A stretch of DNA of 64,000 nucleotides from Pseudoalteromonas luteoviolacea. GTDB lineage: Bacteria > Pseudomonadota > Gammaproteobacteria > Enterobacterales > Alteromonadaceae. Under the pieces are notes generated by a model. The model had not been told where the DNA came from, did not search any database, and saw only the letters and a program-made list of their open reading frames with translations. The position numbers and the translations under genes were made by a program. Of this stretch, positions 1 through 9,376 are shown piece by piece; within the stretch, counting starts at the first letter, position 1, and every line of letters starts with the position of its first letter. The stretch lies in the NCBI RefSeq assembly GCF_000814765.1, contig NZ_JWIC01000003.1:193501-257500 (forward strand), given 5' to 3'.

Positions 1-2
1 CG

Positions 3-3000
3 CTGGCTGCTAAATCAGACGAAGAAAAAGCCCTCTTTAGCAGTAAAACTTTTGAGGCAATGAAACTTCGAAATATTGGCCCAGCATACATGTCAGGGCG
101 TATCGCTGATATTGAAGTGGATCAAAACAATCCGTCCACATGGTATACCGCAGTGGGTTCCGGTGGTATCTGGAAAACGGTTAATGCGGGAACAACTTGG
201 ACACCTATTTTTGATAAACAGGCTGTTTATTCGACTGGGGATGTGACCATTGATCCGAGCAATTCCAATATCATTTGGGTGGGCACTGGCGAAAACAATG
301 GTGGGCGCCATATCAGCTTTGGTGACGGTGTTTATAAGTCAATGGATGGCGGTAAAACATGGAAAAACATGGGCTTGAAAAAGTCTGAACGTATTTCTGA
401 CATCATCATTCATCCAACAGATTCAAACACTGTGTGGGTTTCAGCACAGGGTCCGCTTTGGACAGATGGCGGCGAGCGCGGTCTATATAAAACCACTGAT
501 GGCGGTGAAACTTGGAAATTGGTATTAAAGCCAGAAGATGAGTGGACAGGTGTAACATCGCTGCTGATTGACCCAAGAAATCCAAATAAATTATATGCAG
601 CAACTTGGTCTCGACAAAGAAAAATAGAGGCTTATGTTGGCACAGGTCCTGGTTCGGGTATTCATACCTCTGATGATGGCGGCGAGACTTGGACAGAGCT
701 TAAAACTGGGTTGCCAAAAGGCAATATGGGTAAAATAGGTTTAGCCATTTCTCCTATTAATCCTGACGTTGTATATGCTGCTGTTGAAATTGATAACCGT
801 AAAGGTGGATTATATCGCTCAGCCAATCAAGGTCAGAGCTGGACTAAGATGTCTGATGAAGTAGGTGGCGGTACCGGTCCGCACTATTACCAAGAAATTT
901 TTGCTGATAAGCATCAATTTGACCGTATTTATATTGCGAGTAACTACAGTAAAGTCTCTGACGATGGCGGTAAAACTTGGACGCCAATCAATACTAAGCG
1001 CAAGCACGTAGATGACCATGCGATGGCCTTCCATCCAACCGATCCTGACTTTGTATTGATTGGTTCTGATGGTGGTATCTATATGTCACATGACCGTATG
1101 GCAAACTGGCGCTTCATGGCGAACCTACCATTAACTCAATTCTATAAAGTCGCGCCTGATGATTCTAAACCATTTTATAAAGTTTACGGCGGGACACAGG
1201 ATAATTCGACGCAAGGCGGTCCATCTCGAACTATGCGTACAGAGGGGATCAAAAATAAAGATTGGTTCTTGACGTTAGGTGGAGACGGGCATCAGCCAGC
1301 AGTTGAGCCGGGTAACCCAGATATTATGTACTCTCAATGGCAGCAGGGTAACTTAGCTCGTCATGACTTTAAAACGCGTGAGAATGTATATATTAAACCG
1401 CAACCTTTGCCGGGCGATCCTGCTGAGCGCTTCAATTGGGATGCCCCGGTAAATGTATCTACTCATGATCCAAAACGTGTTTATTTTGCATCACAGCGTG
1501 TGTGGCGTTCTGATGACCGTGGTGATAGTTGGACACCTATTTCAGGCGATTTGACTAAAAACGGTAACCGTATGCATACTCCGATGATGGGCCGCACTTG
1601 GTCTGTCGAAGCAGGCTGGGATCTTTACGCAATGTCTGAGTACCATACGATTGCGAACTTCTCTGAAAGTCCGGTCAATGAGAATATTTTATGGGCAGGT
1701 ACTGACGATGGGTTAATTCAAGTCACCAGCGATGGCGGTAAGAATTGGAAAAAAATTGACCTCAAGCGTGTTAAAGGCGTGCCAGCTACCGCGTATGTGA
1801 ATGATATTCGCGCGGACTTATTCGATCCGAATACCGTGTATGTCGCACTAGATAATCACAAATATGGTGACTTTAAGCCATACCTGATCAAGTCAACAAA
1901 TCTAGGTAAAACTTGGAAATCACTTGCTAAAGACTTACCTGAGAATCACTTAGTTTGGCGTATTGTGCAAGACCATGTAAACAAAGACCTTATGTTCATT
2001 GGTACTGAGTTTGGTATCTTCTTTACCGTTGATGGGGGTAAAAAATGGATTGAGCTCAACGGTGGTATTCCGACGATTTCTACACGTGACGTTAAAATAC
2101 AGCGTCGTGAGAATGACTTAGTTGCGGGTACTTTTGGTCGCGGTATTTATATTCTCGATGACTATACGCCATTGCGCACATTGACTGAAAAAGCCATGGA
2201 GCAAGACGCTATCTTGATGGGCCCTGGTCGCCCAGTTAAGTGGTATCAAGAAGATACAAACCACAGTCGTACAGACGGGGATGATCGTTTTGTTGCGGAT
2301 AACCCAGAACATGGTGCGACCTTAACATATTTCCTAAAAGATAGCCTACTGACAGCCAAAGCGCTGCGTCAGCAAGCTGAAAAGGAACTGGTTAAGAAAG
2401 AGAAGTATCCAAAATACCCGACTTGGGAAGCGATTGAGAAAGAAAACCAAGAACCAAAGCCAGCTGTATATCTAGAAATTCGTGATGCTGAAGGCAACTT
2501 TGTAGACCGTGTTGCTGGTAAAACAACCAAAGGCATACACCGTGTAACTTGGGATATGGAGTATGCGGCTAATCAGGCTATCACCGGCGAAAAAGCGTCT
2601 ATGTGGGACCCGTTTGCGATAGGCCGTATGGTTATGCCTGGCACTTATACAGCGACACTTTACAAGCGTGTTAAAGGTGAAGTATCTCAGTTGGCAACAC
2701 CTGTTGAGTTTGAATTGCAAGCAATTACTGAAGGTGCTGTATCAGGTCCTACTGCGGAGTCTATCGCCGAATTTAGCGAGCAGCTAAAGAGTGTGCAAAG
2801 ACGTTACACGTCAACAACGGCTGTGCTAAATGAAGCGACAAAAACACTACAGACAGTCCGTAAAGCGATAGACCAAACGCCAGGTAATATCAGTACCCTT
2901 GAGTCAACATACGCTGAAGTTCAGGCTGAAATCAATGCTATCAACTTGGCACTGACAGGGCTGAAATCACGTGATCGTAAAGGCGCAAAGCCTGCAAATA

Positions 3001-3215
3001 TCTCTAGCCGTCTTGGCTATGCGATGTCTGCGCTTTGGTCTTCTTATGGCCCTACCAAGCAGCATCGTCAGCAGTTCGGTTTTGCGCAACAAGGCCTTGA
3101 GGATGTGATGAGACGTGTTTCAACGCTGCAGGAAAAAACAATTCCTAATCTTCAACAGTCAGTGATTGATGCCGGTGGACCTTGGACGAGCGGCGCAGCT
3201 GTTGTGACAAAGTAA
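3..3215 (+). CDS. BNR/VPS10-type beta-propeller protein (5' end outside window)
   Basis: The reading frame is open from the first bases, and in-frame codons before the ATG at 60 encode LAAKSDEEKALFSSKTFEAM, so the true start lies upstream of the window. Over 1050 residues are visible. Throughout the first ~730 residues there are repeated Asp-box-like motifs (S-x-D-G-G-x-T-W, for example DGGKTWKN, DGGETWKL, DGGKTWTP), the signature of BNR/sortilin (VPS10) propellers often annotated as glycosyl hydrolase-like. The last ~250 residues are different: a beta-sandwich-like segment, then a helical, Gln/Glu-rich tail. Such proteins are normally exported in this group; the signal peptide would be outside the window. 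Enzymatic activity cannot be read from the sequence. Confidence 0.85.
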   Translation: MAAKSDEEKALFSSKTFEAMKLRNIGPAYMSGRIADIEVDQNNPSTWYTAVGSGGIWKTVNAGTTWTPIFDKQAVYSTGDVTIDPSNSNIIWVGTGENNGGRHISFGDGVYKSMDGGKTWKNMGLKKSERISDIIIHPTDSNTVWVSAQGPLWTDGGERGLYKTTDGGETWKLVLKPEDEWTGVTSLLIDPRNPNKLYAATWSRQRKIEAYVGTGPGSGIHTSDDGGETWTELKTGLPKGNMGKIGLAISPINPDVVYAAVEIDNRKGGLYRSANQGQSWTKMSDEVGGGTGPHYYQEIFADKHQFDRIYIASNYSKVSDDGGKTWTPINTKRKHVDDHAMAFHPTDPDFVLIGSDGGIYMSHDRMANWRFMANLPLTQFYKVAPDDSKPFYKVYGGTQDNSTQGGPSRTMRTEGIKNKDWFLTLGGDGHQPAVEPGNPDIMYSQWQQGNLARHDFKTRENVYIKPQPLPGDPAERFNWDAPVNVSTHDPKRVYFASQRVWRSDDRGDSWTPISGDLTKNGNRMHTPMMGRTWSVEAGWDLYAMSEYHTIANFSESPVNENILWAGTDDGLIQVTSDGGKNWKKIDLKRVKGVPATAYVNDIRADLFDPNTVYVALDNHKYGDFKPYLIKSTNLGKTWKSLAKDLPENHLVWRIVQDHVNKDLMFIGTEFGIFFTVDGGKKWIELNGGIPTISTRDVKIQRRENDLVAGTFGRGIYILDDYTPLRTLTEKAMEQDAILMGPGRPVKWYQEDTNHSRTDGDDRFVADNPEHGATLTYFLKDSLLTAKALRQQAEKELVKKEKYPKYPTWEAIEKENQEPKPAVYLEIRDAEGNFVDRVAGKTTKGIHRVTWDMEYAANQAITGEKASMWDPFAIGRMVMPGTYTATLYKRVKGEVSQLATPVEFELQAITEGAVSGPTAESIAEFSEQLKSVQRRYTSTTAVLNEATKTLQTVRKAIDQTPGNISTLESTYAEVQAEINAINLALTGLKSRDRKGAKPANISSRLGYAMSALWSSYGPTKQHRQQFGFAQQGLEDVMRRVSTLQEKTIPNLQQSVIDAGGPWTSGAAVVTK

Positions 3216-3231
3216 GTTCATTCGAAATGAT

Positions 3232-3259
3232 GGCGTCGTGCGGTTAGCGGCGCCTTTTT
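3232..3259 (+). terminator. Rho-independent terminator
   Basis: GGCGTCG (3232-3238) pairs with CGGCGCC (3248-3254), with one G-U wobble, and is followed by five T. It lies 17 bases after the stop of the propeller gene. Confidence 0.75.
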
Positions 3260-3359
3260 AATACCAATGCTAAGCTTTACGTCTAGTGCAGGTTAGGCGT
3301 GAAATTCCAGGACGAAAACGATTAGCTTTTAAAAATGAATTATGAAGATGTCCTGATGA

Positions 3360-3371
3360 GATAACGATAAC
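3360..3371 (+). promoter_or_regulatory. Possible partial Fur box
   Basis: GATAACGATAAC matches two of the three GATAAT-type hexamers of the Fur consensus (10 of 12 positions); the third hexamer is poor. It lies about 40 bases upstream of the TonB receptor start, which fits iron-regulated uptake, but the match is only partial. Confidence 0.3.
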
Positions 3372-3408
3372 ACACCTTATAACAAGTTAATTGAGCAGTT
3401 TATTAACG

Positions 3409-5280
3409 ATGAAAACGATACTTTCTTTTCTTTTTGCTAGTACGCCGATTATGGTCAGCGCATATGGGGAACAACTTGAAGTGATTGAGGTTTTAGCGCC
3501 AAAAGAATCACTGACAATTGCTTCTGCGAATCATACCTCAGCCTATTTAGATGAGCGCTTTACTTTTTCACCCAATAGAACCATTGCAGATCAACTTATA
3601 GCCTTATCTGGTGTGAGTTTAAACGGTCAAGGAGGGCAGTTTCAAAGTTATGCCATACGGGGTTTTAGCCGTGGCAGAATACGGACTGAAATTGATGGCA
3701 TTCCCATTATTACAGATAGGCGAGCAGGAAATTCTGCGTCATTTATTGCGCCGACATTGCTCAACTTGGGGCATGTTATTAAAGGGCCTAGCTCATCACT
3801 TTATGGCTCGCAGGCTATGGGGGGGGTGGTTAGCTTAAGCTCCGAGATGTCAGACAAGACGCAAGTTGCAGGTTCAGTGCAAAGCAATAATCAAGGTGTT
3901 AATTTTTCATTCAAACATCAAAAGAATGACTTTACCTCTGCCTTTGCTTACCAGCATGCCAACAGTGACAATACCCCTAATGGTGATGTGCTAAACACTC
4001 AGTTTGAGCGTGCGTCAGGGCTTGTGAGATTTAAAACGCAACATCAAGGCTATACGGTCACTTACTCTTGGTTACCTAGCTATGGTAAGAATATCGGTAA
4101 GAGTAATACAAAATATCCTATTGAGCAGGTGAGCGATTACCCTGAAGAGATACATTCTCTTGCGCAGGTTCAGTTAACCGGCGAAGAAAATTGGATAGCG
4201 AAACTTTATCATCATTACCAAAACTGGGATAGTAGGACAACACGATTTGAGCGCTACGATGGCTTGAGTCAATATCAGGGCCATACGTTGGGCGGACAAT
4301 GGTTACAGCAAGTTAATTTGCAAGGTTTAGAAAGCCATTGGGGGGTAGACTGGCTTTCACGTAAAGGGGTGAAAATTACCAGTGATTATTTAGTAGTGGA
4401 TGAGTCTGCACTCAATCCGTTGGGTAATGAAATGAATGCTGAAGAAGACAATTTTGCAGTGTATGGTAAAACGCATTGGCAATGGGGCAAGGTCAATTTT
4501 GACTTTGGGCTGAGATATGACTGGCTTAAGCAGCAAAGTGAGCAATCCGAAGATGCGACTGACGGTCGTTTAAATGCTTCTTTTGCAGCCATGTTACCAC
4601 TTTCTGATACTGTCGATCTTGGGCTCGATATTGGCACTGGTTTTCGATACCCAACGCTGTCTGAGCGCTTGTTTTATGGTCAAACGCCAAGAGGGCTGAT
4701 TGTGGGGAATCAAGCATTGGACCCTGAAACCAGTGTCGGCAGTCAGTTATCTTTGAACTGGCACGCATCTGACGAGGTGAGCGTGTATGGTGCTGTTTAT
4801 CATTATGACTTAGATAATTACATTGATCGCTATGAGACAGCGTCAGGTTATTTGACTTATCAAAACTTGAGTCATGCTCAAATCAGTGGCTTTGAAGCGG
4901 AGGTCAGGTGGTACGCCAGTGAACATTTTGAGCACATACTGAGTTACCAACAGCAGTCTGGTGAGGATAATCATCAACAAAGGCTAGATGATTTGCATCC
5001 TCGTAAACTGAGCTGGACCATGTTAGTGCATTTCGACAATTGGTCGCTGTCAAACGCTTACCGACATACTTTAGATGCTGATGAAGTGGGTGGAACTGAG
5101 CTGGAGCGAGACGCTTTTACTGTGTGGGATGTGTCAGTTGAGCATCAATTAACGGATAGACAAACTGTGACCGTTGCGATTAATAATCTCACAGACGAGA
5201 CCTACTATGGCAGTTTAGACGAAGACGCGACCTTGCAGCCTGAGCGCAGCGTTAGATTATCAACAAGTATACAATTTTAA
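3409..5280 (+). CDS. TonB-dependent outer-membrane receptor
   Basis: A gated outer-membrane channel that imports a ligand using TonB energy. The chosen ATG gives a 623-residue protein starting with a clear Sec signal (MKTILSFLFASTPIMVSA); an in-frame TTG at 3391 would add six residues and break the signal pattern. The plug domain follows (IADQLIALSGVSLNGQGG, YAIRGFSRGRIRTEIDGIPI, then SSSLYGSQAMGGVVSL) and the rest is a 22-strand-type barrel ending in the expected aromatic residue (TSIQF). The next gene, nine bases downstream, is a PepSY membrane protein, a pairing usual for siderophore or heme uptake. The iron assignment is inferred from that neighbour and a partial Fur-like site upstream; the ligand is unknown. 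Confidence 0.88.
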   Translation: MKTILSFLFASTPIMVSAYGEQLEVIEVLAPKESLTIASANHTSAYLDERFTFSPNRTIADQLIALSGVSLNGQGGQFQSYAIRGFSRGRIRTEIDGIPIITDRRAGNSASFIAPTLLNLGHVIKGPSSSLYGSQAMGGVVSLSSEMSDKTQVAGSVQSNNQGVNFSFKHQKNDFTSAFAYQHANSDNTPNGDVLNTQFERASGLVRFKTQHQGYTVTYSWLPSYGKNIGKSNTKYPIEQVSDYPEEIHSLAQVQLTGEENWIAKLYHHYQNWDSRTTRFERYDGLSQYQGHTLGGQWLQQVNLQGLESHWGVDWLSRKGVKITSDYLVVDESALNPLGNEMNAEEDNFAVYGKTHWQWGKVNFDFGLRYDWLKQQSEQSEDATDGRLNASFAAMLPLSDTVDLGLDIGTGFRYPTLSERLFYGQTPRGLIVGNQALDPETSVGSQLSLNWHASDEVSVYGAVYHYDLDNYIDRYETASGYLTYQNLSHAQISGFEAEVRWYASEHFEHILSYQQQSGEDNHQQRLDDLHPRKLSWTMLVHFDNWSLSNAYRHTLDADEVGGTELERDAFTVWDVSVEHQLTDRQTVTVAINNLTDETYYGSLDEDATLQPERSVRLSTSIQF

Positions 5281-5288
5281 AGGAAGCA

Positions 5289-5807
5289 ATGAGTTTTAAT
5301 AAAAATAATAGAAGTATTCATAAGTGGGCAAGTATTATTATTTCTGTCCCGCTACTTGTGATTATTGTCACTGGTATTTTATTGCTAGTGAGAAAAGAGT
5401 TCAGCTTTATCCAGCCGCCTTCTGCAAAAGGTGTTGGTACGGTGCCTGAAGTGACGTTTACGCAAATTTTAGACATTGCAAAGTCTGTGGAGTCTGCTCA
5501 AATTAATAGCTGGGATGATGTGAATCGATTAGATGTTCGCCCTGCAAAAGGGATCACAAAAATTCGTAGTAATAATAAAATTGAGATTCAGATTGACAAT
5601 CAGACGGGCGAAATTTTACACATTGCTAAACGTAACTCTGAACTGATAGAAAGCTTGCATGATGGTACCTTCTTTGAGAAAAACGCCAATTTGTGGCTGA
5701 TGCTACCTGTTTCTTTTGTGACTCTAGTGATTTCCATCACAGGTATGATTTTGTTCTTTTTCCCTTATCTTAAAAAGCGTCGAAAACGACAGCACGACGC
5801 CTCGTGA
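5289..5807 (+). CDS. PepSY-associated inner-membrane protein
   Basis: 172 residues. There is an N-terminal membrane segment (about residues 15-35), a periplasmic PepSY-like region with the typical closing phrase about the 'Gln-x-Gly-Glu' turn (IDNQTGEILHIAKR), a His-containing LHDGTFF stretch, and a C-terminal membrane segment (about 140-160) followed by a Lys/Arg-rich tail. This is the small two-helix form of PepSY_TM proteins, which in Proteobacteria accompany siderophore receptors and are thought to help reduce or release iron. AAGGAAGC directly precedes the ATG, and only eight bases separate it from the receptor stop, so the two are co-transcribed. Confidence 0.8.
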   Translation: MSFNKNNRSIHKWASIIISVPLLVIIVTGILLLVRKEFSFIQPPSAKGVGTVPEVTFTQILDIAKSVESAQINSWDDVNRLDVRPAKGITKIRSNNKIEIQIDNQTGEILHIAKRNSELIESLHDGTFFEKNANLWLMLPVSFVTLVISITGMILFFFPYLKKRRKRQHDAS

Positions 5808-5847
5808 TTGTTACTTCAATAATCTGTTTGAATGTATAATCGGTGCT

Positions 5848-5883
5848 TGCAGCCAGTAACTCCAGCAATGTGATCTGGCTGCA
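5848..5883. terminator. Bidirectional hairpin between convergent genes
   Basis: A perfect 9-bp stem, TGCAGCCAG (5848-5856) and CTGGCTGCA (5875-5883), sits between the convergent PepSY and PhoX-like genes. No long T-run follows on either strand. Confidence 0.55.
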
Positions 5884-5895
5884 GACTCATTTCAA

Positions 5896-7263
5896 TTATG
5901 CTAGGTAACTTGACCAATCTCCTCGAATTGCCAAGGTCTTGGTGGGCGAATAGATATTGACGAATAAGGTTGACCCATCAGTGGAAAAGCAAGCGCCTGC
6001 AAGCTCAGTTTTAGCGCGCAGCTTGGCAAATGGATATACTTCTCCTTTGGGCGATACACCACGTAGGTGATTGTCTGGCAATAAAGTATATTGGTCCTCG
6101 CACACCAGTAGGTGTCCTTGCGGTGTGACCGTAAGATTATCGCCAAAGTCATACAGTGATTTATCGCTGCTTTCTAAAAACAATTGAATTTGACCCGGAT
6201 GCTTGGCTTCTTGCGCCATGCCTTCATAAGCTGATGGCTGATAACGCATGATTTGACCTAGTTGTTTTTCTCCGCCATTGGTACAACAAAAATAAAGCTC
6301 ATTGTCGCCAAAATGAATGCCTTCGCCCCGTGCAAATACAGCTGCACCTATATCATAACCGCGCAGCCGCAGGTCATCTTCAGGACTTTGCGGGTTATCT
6401 AAGGTGATCCACTCGGTCTCGAACCAAGTTGATAAAGGCATGTCAGCTTGTGTCCAGTTACGGGTGTCAAACTGCGGTGTGTGTTTAACCACGAGTGCTT
6501 GCAAAGTACCGCCTAACGCCAATTGGCCTTTTTGTTTAGGAATAAAGCGATAGAAGAGGCCATTTCCTCGGTCTTCGGTTAAATAAACAATCCCCGTTCG
6601 TGGGTCTACAGCGGCAGCTTCATGGTTAAATCGGCCCATGTCCACAAGCGGGACTGGTTGAGTTAATCCTTGTTGATTTGCTGGCACTTCAAATATGTAA
6701 CCATGATCTTTTTCCAGTGCATCTCCAGCCAGTTGTACCGTTTCTTCGCAGGTTAACCAAGTTCCCCAAGGGGTGGTTCCGCCTGCACAGTTTCTAATAG
6801 TGCCAACAAGACTATAATATTGCTGTTCAATACGCTGAGTCTCAAGGTTATACACCATGGTTGTGGTGCCCCCGGGCAGTGCAATGTCTTTATTTAATCG
6901 GTCATAAGCGTTATCGGTGCGATGCGTGGCAATATCTGGTGCCGCATTTTTTAAATGTTTTGGGCTCAGTTCGTGGTTTCTGATTAACGCGACGCGTTTT
7001 TCATCGAGTTCGATACATCCCATGCCATCGGCATTGTCTGGCACACTGAGCCCATCATCCATTTTGTCATGCAATGTAGAGATAATTTGGTAACTAAACC
7101 CATCTGGTAAGTCCAACAGACCTTTGGGATCTTTGATGAGGGGACCATAACCTGTGATTGTGGGCGTGATAGAGCGCTTTTGCGCGCAACCCAACGTACT
7201 GCTGTTTAACCCGACAAATGCAAGTGCAACTGCCCCTTTAGTGAATTGTCTACGTGTGACCAT
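5896..7263 (-). CDS. PhoX/DUF839 family phosphatase-like protein, Tat-exported
   Basis: 455 residues from the ATG at 7263, which has GGGAG nine bases upstream; a TTG five codons earlier is less likely. The N-terminus MVTRRQFTKGAV is a twin-arginine signal followed by a hydrophobic stretch ending in LGCAQ, which could be a lipobox. The body has the features of DUF839/PhoX proteins: CIELDEKRVALIRNHEL, the NCAGGTTPWGTWLTCEE motif, a DMGRFNHEAA motif and EGIHFGDNELYFCCTNGG. PhoX enzymes are Ca/Fe-dependent alkaline phosphatases. The family also contains members of unknown activity, so phosphatase function is probable but not shown. No Pho-box-like repeat was recognised upstream. Confidence 0.82.
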   Translation of the reverse strand: MVTRRQFTKGAVALAFVGLNSSTLGCAQKRSITPTITGYGPLIKDPKGLLDLPDGFSYQIISTLHDKMDDGLSVPDNADGMGCIELDEKRVALIRNHELSPKHLKNAAPDIATHRTDNAYDRLNKDIALPGGTTTMVYNLETQRIEQQYYSLVGTIRNCAGGTTPWGTWLTCEETVQLAGDALEKDHGYIFEVPANQQGLTQPVPLVDMGRFNHEAAAVDPRTGIVYLTEDRGNGLFYRFIPKQKGQLALGGTLQALVVKHTPQFDTRNWTQADMPLSTWFETEWITLDNPQSPEDDLRLRGYDIGAAVFARGEGIHFGDNELYFCCTNGGEKQLGQIMRYQPSAYEGMAQEAKHPGQIQLFLESSDKSLYDFGDNLTVTPQGHLLVCEDQYTLLPDNHLRGVSPKGEVYPFAKLRAKTELAGACFSTDGSTLFVNIYSPTKTLAIRGDWSSYLA

Positions 7264-7373
7264 GCTTACTACTCCCAAAGTCGTTTACGTAATTATCTTA
7301 CTCATGTTTTACGCTTTTTTCGTGGCATAACGGTGGATTGCGCGAAAATAAGTGATTCATTTAGGTATTTTGT

Positions 7374-7396
7374 GATATGTTATACTGTAACATTAA
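7374..7396 (+). promoter_or_regulatory. Zur operator overlapping the zur promoter
   Basis: The two half-sites GATATGTTATA and TGTAACATTAA flank a central C (7385). They agree at about 18 of 22 positions with the gammaproteobacterial Zur palindrome built on TGTTATA-N-TATAACA. A -10-like TATACT (7381-7386) lies inside the box, so bound Zur would block transcription. The site is 28 bases upstream of the zur ATG, which implies autoregulation and zinc control of the downstream dihydroorotase. Confidence 0.8.
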
Positions 7397-7424
7397 GTGT
7401 GAAGTGGCAAGTAAATAGGGTCTT

Positions 7425-7913
7425 ATGAGTCAAAAAAATAATAAAAATAACCAAGAAAGTGAGTTTGTCGAAATTTTTAATTACGCAGGTATTAAGCCTA
7501 CTGAAAAAAGAATAGCTATTTTCAAGGGCTTAAAGATGGCGGGTAAAGCGCTATCACCCTATGAATTGGTTCAGTATTGTAAGCAAAACCTTGGACTTAC
7601 CTTGCCAGCTGTCTCCATTTATCGCATCTTAGACTTGTTAGTTGCAGCTGATTTGGTCCATAAGCTGGATACCGTAAACAAATACATCTGCTGTACACAT
7701 ATCGATTGCCATAAACCCCACCCACACACTCAGTTTTTGATTTGCTCCCTGTGCCAAAAAGTAGAAGAAGTGCATATGCCTGCTGAGCTAATGGCGCAGT
7801 TATCTACACAAATTCAATCGCATGGCTATCAATTAAACTCACCTCAATTTGAGTTTCAAGGTATTTGCACAGATTGTCAGGCACTGGAAGCAGAGGCGGT
7901 ATCTAACGCCTAA
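7425..7913 (+). CDS. zur: Fur-family zinc uptake regulator (Zur)
   Basis: A metal-dependent DNA-binding repressor of 162 residues, the usual Fur/Zur length. The N-terminal winged helix contains KPTEKRIAIFKGL and LPAVSIYRILDLLVAADLVHKL (recognition helix around SIYRIL). The C-terminal dimerisation half carries a His/Cys-rich stretch (HIDCHKPHPHTQF) and two CxxC pairs, CSLC and CTDC, which form the structural zinc site in this family. Identification as Zur rather than Fur rests on the Zur-type palindrome in its own promoter and on the following gene, a dihydroorotase, a known class of zinc-limitation paralogue. The 64-base gap to that gene shows no terminator, so the two probably form an operon. 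Confidence 0.85.
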   Translation: MSQKNNKNNQESEFVEIFNYAGIKPTEKRIAIFKGLKMAGKALSPYELVQYCKQNLGLTLPAVSIYRILDLLVAADLVHKLDTVNKYICCTHIDCHKPHPHTQFLICSLCQKVEEVHMPAELMAQLSTQIQSHGYQLNSPQFEFQGICTDCQALEAEAVSNA

Positions 7914-7977
7914 ATTGTTTTTTTATAAGTGCCACAGAAAATTTTATTGTTAACGCGTGTCTTAAGGTGAAATAGAA

Positions 7978-9309
7978 ATGTCGAATATTCTATTAAAAAA
8001 TGCTCAGCTGATTAATGAAGGTCAAGTTGAGCACTGTGATGTACGAATTATCGGGCAAAGGATTGATAAAATTGCCAGCAGTATTACACCCACGGATATG
8101 GACCAAGTTATCGACTTGCAAGGAGACTTTTTAATTCCGGGCATGATTGATGATCAAGTGCACTTTAGGGAGCCCGGCCTTGCTTGGAAGGGCACCATTG
8201 GCACTGAATCTCGCGCTGCCGTTGCTGGTGGCATTACAAGCTTTATGGAAATGCCCAATGTGAGCCCGGCAACGACGGATAAACTGGCTGTGGTTCAAAA
8301 GCATCATATTGCAGCAGAAACATCAGCTGCAAATTATTCGTTTTATCTGGGTGCGACACCAGATAATTTAGATGAAATCAAAGCCTGTGATCCCAGTTTT
8401 ATATGTGGTGTAAAAGTATTCATGGGGGCATCCACAGGTGACCTGCTGGTTGAGCACCCAAGTGCCCTTGAAGCGATTTTTAGAGAATGCCCAGTACTGA
8501 TTGCGACGCACTGTGAAAAGGGGGATGTGATCAGCGACAATCTGGCAAAGCTGGGTGGCAGAGAGTTGACCATCGAAGACCATCCTGTTATTCGTGATGC
8601 CAATGCATGTTACGAGTCGTCTTCTTATGCGGTGAGTCTTGCTAAAAAATATGGCACTCAACTGCATGTACTTCATTTGACGACTGCCAAAGAGCTGGAT
8701 TTATTTGCCCCAGGGCCTATAGATAACAAGCAAATTACCGCAGAAGCCTGTGTGCATCACTTGTGGTTTAATCAGGATGATTACGGCAAGTTGGGGAATT
8801 TAATCAAGTGTAATCCTGCGATTAAAGCGGAATCAGACAGACTTGCTTTGATAAACGCTTTAAACGATGGCCGTTTAGATATCATCGCGACAGATCATGC
8901 ACCACATACTTGGGATGAAAAACAGCAAGCCTTCGCACAAGCCCCTGCGGGTCTTCCTTTAGTACAACATGCGTTGCTGACTTTATTTGACCAAGTGAAA
9001 CGTGGCACCATGAGCTTGACTCAAGTCGTTGAAAAAACTGCGCATAACCCGGCTAAACGTTACAAAGTGCAGCAGCGAGGTTTTGTCAGAGAAGGGTACT
9101 TTGCCGACTTAGCGGTGGTGAGTGCGAAAGCGGGAGACACGGTACGTCATGACAATACTTTGTATCATTGCCAGTGGTCACCGTTTGTGGGGCATCAGTT
9201 CTCTCATCAGATCCGCTATACGTTTGTCAACGGCCAATGTGTTTACAAAGATGGCGCAGTCATTGAAGTAAAAGACAACGCAATGCCTTTGGTATTTGAG
9301 CGAGACTAG
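7978..9309 (+). CDS. Dihydroorotase-like amidohydrolase with altered zinc motif
   Basis: 443 residues. Dihydroorotase interconverts carbamoyl-aspartate and dihydroorotate in pyrimidine synthesis. The usual HxH metal motif near residue 60 reads Q-V-H here (MIDDQVHFREPG). The other family residues are present: the carboxylated Lys (GVKVFMGASTGD), His in IATHCEKGD, His in LHVLHLTTA, and the Asp in IATDHAPHT. The DDQVHFREPG variant is also familiar from Bacteroidetes enzymes. It sits directly behind zur under a Zur box, so it is probably a paralogue made when zinc is scarce, able to work with less or different metal. That function is inferred; another cyclic amidohydrolase activity is possible. 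Confidence 0.83.
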   Translation: MSNILLKNAQLINEGQVEHCDVRIIGQRIDKIASSITPTDMDQVIDLQGDFLIPGMIDDQVHFREPGLAWKGTIGTESRAAVAGGITSFMEMPNVSPATTDKLAVVQKHHIAAETSAANYSFYLGATPDNLDEIKACDPSFICGVKVFMGASTGDLLVEHPSALEAIFRECPVLIATHCEKGDVISDNLAKLGGRELTIEDHPVIRDANACYESSSYAVSLAKKYGTQLHVLHLTTAKELDLFAPGPIDNKQITAEACVHHLWFNQDDYGKLGNLIKCNPAIKAESDRLALINALNDGRLDIIATDHAPHTWDEKQQAFAQAPAGLPLVQHALLTLFDQVKRGTMSLTQVVEKTAHNPAKRYKVQQRGFVREGYFADLAVVSAKAGDTVRHDNTLYHCQWSPFVGHQFSHQIRYTFVNGQCVYKDGAVIEVKDNAMPLVFERD

Positions 9310-9321
9310 TTGTATTTATTG

Positions 9322-9354
9322 TCAGTGAGCGACGAATAAATTGTTGCTCACTGA
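9322..9354. terminator. Bidirectional hairpin between convergent genes
   Basis: TCAGTGAGC (9322-9330) pairs perfectly with GCTCACTGA (9346-9354) between the convergent dihydroorotase and beta-barrel genes. No strong T-run follows. Confidence 0.5.
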
Positions 9355-9376
9355 GTTATTTAGGCGCTTCGTCTAA

